DNA of 23,364 nt from Bacteroidales bacterium (GTDB lineage Bacteria > Bacteroidota > Bacteroidia > Bacteroidales > UBA1556). The notes under the pieces are model-generated. The model saw only the letters and a list, made by a program, of their open reading frames with translations. It did no database searches and had not been told where the DNA came from. This document shows positions 1 through 6,391 of the stretch, one piece after another. Position numbers and translations under genes: made by a program. Each line of letters begins with the position of its first letter. The stretch's first letter is position 1. The DNA lies in assembly GCA_029939445.1 (NCBI GenBank), contig JAOZSY010000014.1:1-23364 (forward strand), read 5' to 3'.

Positions 1-1662
1 CTCTTGCATCAATTCCCCAAGTTGCTTTTTATCTTTCCAGCTAAGTTCTTTTTTATCAACTAATTCCTTATTTAATTTCTCTACCTTTTTATTTATTTCA
101 CGAGTCTGCTCTAGACTTTCCTCCATTTTTTTCTTTAGCTCATCATTATTTATATTTCGTAAACTATCGATTTCTTTCAAACTCTTTTTGTGAATACTAT
201 GTATTATACTTTTTCTTGCTTTTGGGCCATTTATACCATCGTTATCTCTAATTTCGAAATAATAAATTACATCTTCTCCTGCATTTACCAGTAAGCTATC
301 AGTATTTATATGATAATAAAAACGTTGTGAGTTACCTTTGGATTGAAGGGCAAGTTTTTCTACATTATAAACATCACTTCCTGTAGTTTTATAGTTAAAT
401 GTAAGTTTAGAAAAACCATAATCATCCTTTATTTTGCCCTGAAAATATATATCTTTTTCGTTCAGCGAATCCCTATAGTCAGAAACTGAAATGCTTGGGA
501 ATTGATCCTTAATTACTTCTACAATATATTTAAGTGTATCGTACTTTTTGGTAAAATCATTTTCTGCATATAGAGAATAATTAAAGTTTGAAGTGAATTT
601 TATTGACTTAGTATTTACAGTATTATTCTCAGGCTTAATGATATAAGTATATTTTGGAAGTATAATACTCAGCTTATTTATATCTTTTGTATTAAATGTC
701 CATTTTATACTTGTACCTTCAGGAATAGAAATATCACCTGCATTCTTAATTATTTCACTCTTTTTATTTAAATACTTTGGATAGTCAATTTTAAGAGCAA
801 AAGATAATATTTTAGGCCTTGGCAATGTTTCAATGGTATATTTAATAGAGTTAAACTTGCCCGCTTTGAAGAAAAATATTTTGTTTGCATTAAGTTTCTT
901 AAATAGATATGAAAATTCTATATTCGATATTTTATTTACTCTAAAAGGGTAGTTATCAATTACAATAAATATTTCATTAGGAATTACGTCTCCAGTAATT
1001 TTTACATTTAGAAGAAAGTCATCCCCCTGCAAGCATTCCATGTTTTTGTTGTCTATATTAAATTGGAAAGGGGCTTTCTCTACAAATTCTGTATTATGAT
1101 ATAATATTCTTGTGGAGGGTTCAATAAGCGTTTCAGGTGAATAGAAATACATAAAAAGTATTATTCCCAATGGAGGTAGGATAAATTTATTGTATTTCTT
1201 ATTTATTGAGAAATTTATTGCCGATTGAAAAGGTATAGGATTAAGAATCTCAGCCTTTTGGTTTATTGCCTCTTGGAGAATTATATTGTTTTGAGATGAG
1301 TTTTCTAAAGTAGTTTGAAGCTGTATAGTATTTAGTAATTTGTCTTTTATTTCTGGAAAATGAGTTCCGATAATTATAGCAGCCTCTTCTTTGGATAATC
1401 TTTTGCCAATACGTATAAGACCAGCAATTGGCAGGATAATATAATGAATTATGATTCCCGCGGCAGCTAATAAGTAAATATAGAAAATAACTTTACGAAC
1501 GACGGTGCCAAAATGAACAATAAACTCAAGGCTAATTGCAAGCAAGAAAAAGCTAATAATTAACGAAACGCTAAGAATACCACCCTTAATAAGTTGATTT
1601 TTATAGTATTTACGTATAAATATCTCAATTTTTGAAATAAGCTTGGTATATTTTATACTCAT
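1..1662 (-). CDS. DUF4175 family membrane protein, N-terminal 554 residues (partial)
   Basis: The reverse strand is open from an ATG at 1662 to the left edge, with no stop in 554 codons, so the gene continues outside the window. Two hydrophobic segments lie near residues 27-48 and 58-80, and a third near 160-172 (PPLGIILFMYFY). A long extracytoplasmic beta-rich part follows, and the visible portion ends in a charged helical stretch rich in Lys and Glu (from about residue 500). This layout matches the large DUF4175 proteins of Bacteroidetes, which usually exceed 1000 residues; their function is unknown. The gene lies 58 bases downstream of the zinc-finger gene on the same strand, so the two may be cotranscribed. 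The family call is from recognition of layout and sequence style, not from a search. Confidence 0.8.
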   Translation of the reverse strand, partial: MSIKYTKLISKIEIFIRKYYKNQLIKGGILSVSLIISFFLLAISLEFIVHFGTVVRKVIFYIYLLAAAGIIIHYIILPIAGLIRIGKRLSKEEAAIIIGTHFPEIKDKLLNTIQLQTTLENSSQNNIILQEAINQKAEILNPIPFQSAINFSINKKYNKFILPPLGIILFMYFYSPETLIEPSTRILYHNTEFVEKAPFQFNIDNKNMECLQGDDFLLNVKITGDVIPNEIFIVIDNYPFRVNKISNIEFSYLFKKLNANKIFFFKAGKFNSIKYTIETLPRPKILSFALKIDYPKYLNKKSEIIKNAGDISIPEGTSIKWTFNTKDINKLSIILPKYTYIIKPENNTVNTKSIKFTSNFNYSLYAENDFTKKYDTLKYIVEVIKDQFPSISVSDYRDSLNEKDIYFQGKIKDDYGFSKLTFNYKTTGSDVYNVEKLALQSKGNSQRFYYHINTDSLLVNAGEDVIYYFEIRDNDGINGPKARKSIIHSIHKKSLKEIDSLRNINNDELKKKMEESLEQTREINKKVEKLNKELVDKKELSWKDKKQLGELMQE

Positions 1663-1720
1663 GGAGGGCTAAATTAGGTAAAAAGAGGTTTGAGATTTTG
1701 TGCCATTTTCTTAAATTTTA

Positions 1721-2083
1721 TTATTTACCCATATTGGATTGATGGTTTATAATCAACACTTTTTCATTAGCAATTATTAGGTAGCCATACTCATAGCAAA
1801 ACAAATATTCATTGTTGGCGCTACTGCTGTATGCATGTGTGTGGTATTTGTAATTGAAGCCCATTTTATCCAAAGATTCCTTATGTATAGTAGTTTCACC
1901 TTCGGGGTTAAATTGTTTGAGGATTTTTCTGTTTTTGCGAAGAATTCTATTTATATCTAGAATATTCTTCTCGTGATTTCTCTTTATGCGATTATTGTAT
2001 GTGTTTCTACACCGGTCGCAGCAAAACTTCTTATCGATTCTTCCAATAAAAGGATCACCGCAGTTTAGACATTTAGGTTGCAT
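1721..2083 (-). CDS. Small C4 zinc-finger protein of unknown function
   Basis: This is a 120-residue protein. Its N-terminus carries a compact zinc-binding motif, C5-x2-C8 followed by C21/C22 and C25 (CLNCGDPF, then KFCCDRCRNTYNN). Such treble-clef/ribbon motifs occur in short Bacteroidetes proteins of unknown function. A basic helix (about residues 27-55) and a beta-rich C-terminus with several aromatic residues follow. A longer reading from a TTG at 2128 is possible, but that TTG forms part of a TATATTTG promoter box (2126-2133), so transcription would begin downstream of it; the ATG at 2083 (MQPKCLNC) is preferred. It lies just upstream of the DUF4175 gene on the same strand. A nucleic-acid-binding role is only an inference from the finger and the basic helix. 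Confidence 0.75.
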   Translation of the reverse strand: MQPKCLNCGDPFIGRIDKKFCCDRCRNTYNNRIKRNHEKNILDINRILRKNRKILKQFNPEGETTIHKESLDKMGFNYKYHTHAYSSSANNEYLFCYEYGYLIIANEKVLIINHQSNMGK

Positions 2084-2125
2084 AAGCTTTGATTTGTGGT
2101 TTAATCTTTTAAAATCATTGAATTG

Positions 2126-2133
2126 CAAATATA
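2126..2133 (-). promoter_or_regulatory. Bacteroidetes -7 box for the zinc-finger gene
   Basis: TATATTTG on the reverse strand matches the TAnnTTTG consensus of the Bacteroidetes primary sigma factor. It would start transcription a few bases downstream, leaving a leader of about 35 bases before the ATG at 2083. No good -33 TTTG is visible. This box decides the start choice for the gene. Confidence 0.5.
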
Positions 2134-2342
2134 TACAATTATTATTTAAGTTTATAATTGATTATATACGCTTATACTCGTTTATAAAAATGGATAATAT
2201 TTATAAATATAGTGGTATTCTTTTTAATGGAATAATAATATTTTGAGCAACTAGATTATTATAAGTGAATAATTAAATAATTAGTACTGAGTTTAATACG
2301 GTATTTGAAGGCGGTTTACTAGTAATCCTATTTACTTATTTA

Positions 2343-2359
2343 TTGGCATGTACTTAGCA
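2343..2359 (+). promoter_or_regulatory. Weak candidate sigma-54 (-24/-12) promoter
   Basis: TTGGCATGTACTTAGCA keeps the invariant GG-N10-GC spacing of sigma-54 promoters, with one mismatch in the -24 block and one in the -12 block. It points to the right, toward the terminator hairpin at 2376-2408 and against the barrel genes, so it would make only a very short or antisense RNA. It is the only such match I noticed in a spacer and may be chance. Confidence 0.2.
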
Positions 2360-2375
2360 AATATTTATAAAAGCA

Positions 2376-2408
2376 AAAAGAGGATTTTGTTTAACAAAAT
2401 CCTCTTTT
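2376..2408 (-). terminator. Intrinsic terminator of the triple barrel operon
   Basis: A near-perfect inverted repeat: the arms 2376-2391 and 2393-2408 are exact reverse complements around one base (in practice a loop of a few bases). It ends in a run of T on the reverse strand. It lies 18 bases beyond the stop codon at 2427. T-rich flanks on the other side could let it act in both directions. Confidence 0.85.
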
Positions 2409-2426
2409 ATTATATAAAATAATCTA

Positions 2427-2465
2427 TTAATATCCTCCAATTCTATATCCTACTGCTATTTGAAA
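2427..2465 (-). repeat. 39-base repeat shared by 3' ends of barrel copies 1 and 3
   Basis: This segment matches 3717-3755 with a single mismatch (2448 versus 3738). Copy 2 is clearly different at the same place. It encodes the C-terminal strand, so recent duplication or gene conversion between copies 1 and 3 is possible. Confidence 0.7.
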
Positions 2466-3059
2466 CCTTAAATCCCAAGAAGAAAGGAATTCGTATTCTG
2501 CTAATCCCCCATTTTTTTCAAAATGATTTTCGGCATATGTAGTTGATAATTCTGTAGTATATCCTACAGCTCTTCCAAAGCCAGTATATGTTTCAATGTA
2601 TATTCCAGAGCTTGTCAACCATTTATATCCAGTGAGAATTCCAATAACATAATTTGAGTAATTCATATTGTAATACAATTCTTTACTATAGCTAGAGTCC
2701 ATATAATATAGATCTTTCCACTCTCCTGTTCTATAACGGAAATATGCCCCAATATATCTGCTATCAGCCCAAAAAGTTGGATATAGATAATATCTGATTT
2801 CAGGAGAAAAACTAAAATCAGAGCGAGAAGCATTATTTATTCCATGTAAATCAGAATAAAAATTCTCAACAGAAAGTATATTAGGATTTGCAGAGTAATT
2901 TATAAAAACTCCAGCACTAAACTGCGCATTAATATTGTATTGATAACCAAGTCCGTAGTGCTTGAAGAATAGACCTAATGCATTAACCTTAATATCATGT
3001 TGAGCAATCATAGTTGATGCTGAAATAATAATAGAAAATAAAAGTATAAACTTTTTCAT
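2427..3059 (-). CDS. Exported beta-barrel-like protein, paralogue 1 of 3
   Basis: A 210-residue protein with an N-terminal signal peptide (hydrophobic to about residue 19, cleavage near Ala-Gln). The mature part alternates short aromatic and polar strands (YGLGYQYNI, FSAGVFINYS, FSPEIRYYL, YIGAYFRYRTG) and ends in QIAVGYRIGGY. The C-terminal Tyr and strand pattern suit a small outer-membrane barrel, similar in style to DUF3575/outer-membrane beta-barrel proteins of Bacteroidetes; the family is not certain. It is the last and most diverged of three tandem copies, 24 bases after copy 2, and is followed by a strong terminator. Its first 40 residues and its last 12 resemble copy 3 more than copy 2, while its middle differs from both. 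Ligand or role is unknown. Confidence 0.75.
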   Translation of the reverse strand: MKKFILLFSIIISASTMIAQHDIKVNALGLFFKHYGLGYQYNINAQFSAGVFINYSANPNILSVENFYSDLHGINNASRSDFSFSPEIRYYLYPTFWADSRYIGAYFRYRTGEWKDLYYMDSSYSKELYYNMNYSNYVIGILTGYKWLTSSGIYIETYTGFGRAVGYTTELSTTYAENHFEKNGGLAEYEFLSSWDLRFQIAVGYRIGGY

Positions 3060-3083
3060 AATAAGTGAAGATGAAATGTGTTT

Positions 3084-3710
3084 TTAGTCGCTACTAATTC
3101 TATACCCTACAGCTACTTGAAATCTTAAATCCCAAGAGGCTACATACTCGTAATTTTCTATACCACCGTTATCTTCTATATATTGCTCTGATTCCATATC
3201 TGAAAAATTTACATTAGAAGTTATGGCCTTTCCTATACCTAGATATGTCTCAAAATATACTCCAGAGTTTGTTACCCACTTCTGACCAGTTGCTATACCC
3301 AGTATTATACTAGAATAGTTTATATTATAAAAATGGTTTGTAGTTTCATCTTCATAATAATTTAAGTCTTCCCAAGTTGCTGTTTTATAACGAAAATATG
3401 CGCCAACATATCGTTTGTCACCCCCAAAATTAGGAGAAAGATAATACCGAGCTTCAGGAGAAAAATTGAAACTACGTCTAGTGTGAGGAGATTTGCCGCT
3501 AGCAAATATCTCATCTACAGCTATTATATATGGAAAAGTTGAATAATTAACAAAAACACCAGCACTAAAGTTGTCATTTATAATATATTCGTAGCCTAAA
3601 CCATAATCTTGAACAATGAAACCAGCTAAGTTAATTTTCACATCATGCTGTGCAATTATTGAAGTAGTAGAAATAATGAATATTGAGAGTGTTAGTAGTG
3701 TTTTTTTCAT
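3084..3710 (-). CDS. Exported beta-barrel-like protein, paralogue 2 of 3
   Basis: A 208-residue paralogue of its two neighbours. It has a signal peptide (residues 1 to about 20, ending in IIAQ) and the same strand order: YGLGYEYII, FSAGVFVNYSTFPY, FSPEARYYLSP, YVGAYFRYK, WDLRFQVAVGYR. It aligns best with copy 3 through the middle, including the shared HTRRS and RYYLSP blocks. It differs in ending RISSD instead of RIGGY, so it lacks the terminal aromatic residue that outer-membrane barrels normally show to the BAM machinery. It starts 6 bases after the stop of copy 3 and is clearly in the same operon. Function is unknown; an outer-membrane location is inferred from composition. Confidence 0.75.
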   Translation of the reverse strand: MKKTLLTLSIFIISTTSIIAQHDVKINLAGFIVQDYGLGYEYIINDNFSAGVFVNYSTFPYIIAVDEIFASGKSPHTRRSFNFSPEARYYLSPNFGGDKRYVGAYFRYKTATWEDLNYYEDETTNHFYNINYSSIILGIATGQKWVTNSGVYFETYLGIGKAITSNVNFSDMESEQYIEDNGGIENYEYVASWDLRFQVAVGYRISSD

Positions 3711-3716
3711 TTTTTA

Positions 3717-3755
3717 TTAATATCCTCCAATTCTATACCCTACTGCTATTTGAAA
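3717..3755 (-). repeat. 39-base repeat, second copy
   Basis: This is the partner of 2427-2465, identical except for one base. It covers the stop codon and last codons of barrel copy 3. Confidence 0.7.
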
Positions 3756-4340
3756 TCTAAAATCCCATCCAGCTACATAAGAGTATTCTGATAAGCCACC
3801 ATTGTCTTCCATTTGCTGCTCTGCAACGGGGTCAGAAAAAGTTGTAGATGAACTTAAGGCTTTTCCTATACCGAGTAATGTTTCAAAATATATTCCTGAG
3901 TTAGTTACCCACTTTTGCCCCGTCATCATTCCCAATACAATACTTGAATAATCAAGATTATAATAAGAATAATCATTAGTAGTATTATTGTAATACGTTA
4001 AGTCTTCCCAAGACACATCATTATAGCGGAAGTAAGCTCCAATATATCTTTTATCAGCACCAAAATCTGGAGAAAGATAATACCTAACCTCAGGAGAAAT
4101 ATTAAGACTTCTTCTTGTATGATCAGTTCCGTCTATGTAGTCTTCCACTGATAATAAATATGGGAAAGTAGAGTAATTAGCAAAAATCCCAGCACTAAAG
4201 CTTTCATTTATTATATACTCATAGCCCAAACCATAATCTTGGAAAAACAGCCCCAATGCGTTTACTTTTATATCGTGCTGTGCTTTAAGTGATGATACTG
4301 ATATTGTCAGTACAAAAATAGTTAAAATTAGTTTTTTCAT
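3717..4340 (-). CDS. Exported beta-barrel-like protein, paralogue 3 of 3 (operon leader)
   Basis: A 207-residue protein and the first gene of the tandem set, transcribed leftward from a promoter box at 4376-4383. It has a typical signal peptide (hydrophobic core, then LKAQ at about 18-21). Strand-like blocks include YGLGYEYII, FSAGIFANYS, ISPEVRYYLSPDFG, YIGAYFRYND and FRFQIAVGYRIGGY, with a C-terminal Tyr. It shares its N-terminus (KVNALGLFF) and C-terminus with copy 1 and its centre with copy 2, which gives the set a mosaic look. It diverges from the DUF3857 operon across a 126-base gap. Outer-membrane beta-barrel is the most likely structure; no substrate can be named. Confidence 0.75.
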   Translation of the reverse strand: MKKLILTIFVLTISVSSLKAQHDIKVNALGLFFQDYGLGYEYIINESFSAGIFANYSTFPYLLSVEDYIDGTDHTRRSLNISPEVRYYLSPDFGADKRYIGAYFRYNDVSWEDLTYYNNTTNDYSYYNLDYSSIVLGMMTGQKWVTNSGIYFETLLGIGKALSSSTTFSDPVAEQQMEDNGGLSEYSYVAGWDFRFQIAVGYRIGGY

Positions 4341-4375
4341 AATTAATAGTAATTGTAGTTAATAATAATAGCGAA

Positions 4376-4383
4376 CAAAAGTA
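4376..4383 (-). promoter_or_regulatory. -7 box for the triple barrel operon
   Basis: TACTTTTG on the reverse strand fits TAnnTTTG, and a T-rich tract lies about 19 bases upstream in the place of the -33 element. The expected leader is about 30 bases before the ATG at 4340. Confidence 0.6.
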
Positions 4384-4429
4384 AGGAATGTTTTTTTATT
4401 AAAAAAAGTTAATTTTAGTAATTTGTTAT

Positions 4430-4437
4430 TATATTTG
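4430..4437 (+). promoter_or_regulatory. -7 box for the DUF3857 operon
   Basis: TATATTTG fits TAnnTTTG and lies 29 bases upstream of the ATG at 4467. The -33 element is not obvious. Together with the box at 4376-4383 it makes a compact divergent promoter region, so a single regulator could act on both operons. Confidence 0.6.
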
Positions 4438-4466
4438 TCGATCGGATAAAATTACTATAAAAACAC

Positions 4467-6386
4467 ATGAAAACACAGCTTATTACGATCATCTTAGTAC
4501 TATTTTCTAATATACTATTTGCTCAAATCAAATTAGACCCTGAATTAATAGATCTAGCCATAAAAATGAAAAAGGAGTTTCCAAAGCAGGAGTATGTTTC
4601 TTTGGGAACAAGCTCAATTTATAATTTTAGCTACGGTGATAGTACGGTAGAATGTGAAGAGCTTTTAGAGGAAAAGATAATGAGTTTAAATGAGAATGTA
4701 ACTTTTTACGAATACTTAATATTTAATGACCAGGTTGATATTGGCTTTGTTTATATGAAAAACTATAAGGGGCGTAAACGTAAATTAGTTGTTAAGAAAG
4801 AGAAGTATAAATCCAATGGCATTTTTTATGATGATGCCAGTGTTGCTACCTTTAATATGTTTTTGACCACAAGAGGCGACAATGCCACTTATTTTGTAGA
4901 GACTAAAATTAAAGATGTAAAATATTTCACCAAAGCATACTTCCATAAAAGCTATCCCATTGCAGAAGTTAGTTTGGTTTTAAATATTCCTGATTGGTTG
5001 GAATTGGAGCTAGTAGAAGAAAATTTTGATGGTTACGATATTATTAAGTCAGAGAGTTATAACTCAAAAGATAAGATTAATACCATAACTTATAAATTGA
5101 AAAAGGCTGAAGCTATGCTTGGAGGTAATTATACTATTTCTGCTGTTCAGGAGCTACCACACCTACTTATTCTTTCTAAATCGTATAAGAAAAAAGGTAA
5201 AACAAATACGCTTTTCAATTCTACTCAAGATTTATATGATTGGTATGCGTCATTGATAAAAGAAATGGACAATAAGCCACTAGTGTTTAAGGATAAAGTA
5301 GAATCATTAACTGCTGATGCCAAAACGGATAAGGAGAAGGTTGAGAATATTTTTTATTGGGTGCAAGACAATACTCGCTATATAGCTTATGAAGATGGTA
5401 TTATGGGTTTTAAGCCAGCCAATGCTGACGATGTTTATAATAAGCGTTTTGGAGACTGCAAAGGAATGGCTAATTTAACTTGTAGTATGTTAAAGGAGGC
5501 TGGTTTTGATGCTCGCCTTACTTGGATTGGCACAAAATCCATTCCCTATACCTATGCCACACCTTCTCTGGCGGTGGATAATCATATGATTACAACCTTA
5601 TTTTTGGACGGTGAAAAGTATTTTCTTGATGCCACAGAAAAAGGTGTTGCCCTGGGGCAGTATGCTTATCGTATTCAGGGGCAGGATGTGCTTATTGAAG
5701 ATGGAGAATCGTATATTTTGGACTCAGTGCCAGAGTTTGGCGATGAGTATAATATTAAGAAAACCATCTATAAGCTTTCCCTTATTGATGATAAATTATT
5801 CGGCAGCGCAATAGAAGAATTTCATGGCGAAGAGAAGACTAATTTATACCGTAGTTTAGGAAATGTGTCTAAATCAGAATTATTCGAAAGAGTGAGTAAA
5901 TATGTTTCTAATTATGATAAGAGTAATGGAATTGCAGATTTACATATTTCTAATTATAGCAATAGGAGCAAGCCTATTATTTTCGAATATAAAATTGTGG
6001 TAGAGAATAAAATAACGGCAGTTGATGTTGAGAAATATTTTAGTTTAGAACTAGACAGAAAATTTAGTTCAATGAATGTTGAAGAAAACAGAAATTTAGG
6101 TTATGATTTTCAGCAAAAGGTTCATAATTATTATGAAGTAACGCTTAGCTTACCGGCTAATTATATTGTTGATTATATGCCCGATTCAGTTTTTATTGAT
6201 AATAGCGAATTCCTTTTTGATGTGAAATATATTTACAATAAAGAAGAGAATAAAATTAAATATACTAGAAAAATTATTGTTAAAAATGGCGTTGTTTCCT
6301 CATCAAATTTTGATACTTGGAACGGTGCTATTAATAAACTTAAAGAAATATATAACGATCAAATTATACTAATAGATAATCAATAG
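4467..6386 (+). CDS. Exported DUF3857/transglutaminase-like protein, catalytic triad intact
   Basis: A 639-residue protein with a signal peptide (residues 1 to about 20, ending ILFAQ). The N-terminal half resembles DUF3857 and leads into a transglutaminase-like core at about residues 285-395. The triad is visible: C331 in FGDCKGMANL, H373 in VDNHMITTLF and D388 in YFLDATEKG. A beta-rich C-terminal part follows to residue 639. In bacteria this fold acts as a cysteine protease, amidase or crosslinking enzyme; the substrate of this family is not known, and export suggests action in the periplasm or at the outer membrane. It is the first gene of an operon: its stop lies 5 bases before the next start, and the next gene encodes a related protein without the Cys and His. 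Confidence 0.85.
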   Translation: MKTQLITIILVLFSNILFAQIKLDPELIDLAIKMKKEFPKQEYVSLGTSSIYNFSYGDSTVECEELLEEKIMSLNENVTFYEYLIFNDQVDIGFVYMKNYKGRKRKLVVKKEKYKSNGIFYDDASVATFNMFLTTRGDNATYFVETKIKDVKYFTKAYFHKSYPIAEVSLVLNIPDWLELELVEENFDGYDIIKSESYNSKDKINTITYKLKKAEAMLGGNYTISAVQELPHLLILSKSYKKKGKTNTLFNSTQDLYDWYASLIKEMDNKPLVFKDKVESLTADAKTDKEKVENIFYWVQDNTRYIAYEDGIMGFKPANADDVYNKRFGDCKGMANLTCSMLKEAGFDARLTWIGTKSIPYTYATPSLAVDNHMITTLFLDGEKYFLDATEKGVALGQYAYRIQGQDVLIEDGESYILDSVPEFGDEYNIKKTIYKLSLIDDKLFGSAIEEFHGEEKTNLYRSLGNVSKSELFERVSKYVSNYDKSNGIADLHISNYSNRSKPIIFEYKIVVENKITAVDVEKYFSLELDRKFSSMNVEENRNLGYDFQQKVHNYYEVTLSLPANYIVDYMPDSVFIDNSEFLFDVKYIYNKEENKIKYTRKIIVKNGVVSSSNFDTWNGAINKLKEIYNDQIILIDNQ

Positions 6387-6391
6387 AACTA

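Larger units (their letters stand above)
2084..2426. other. Intergenic spacer with promoter and terminator
   Basis: This 343-base AT-rich gap holds the -7 box of the zinc-finger gene at one end and the terminator of the triple barrel operon (2376-2408) at the other. A weak sigma-54-like site lies at 2343-2359. I see no credible coding region: the forward-strand open stretch at 1986-2246 mostly overlaps the zinc-finger gene and has no recognisable features. Confidence 0.6.

Noticed and set aside
1680..1720. TGGCAC on the reverse strand before the DUF4175 gene, resembling a sigma-54 -24 element
   Set aside because: The matching GC of the -12 element is missing at the required ten-base spacing.
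1986..2246. Forward-strand 86-codon open frame
   Set aside because: It largely overlaps the zinc-finger gene on the other strand and its tail is low-complexity AT-rich sequence.
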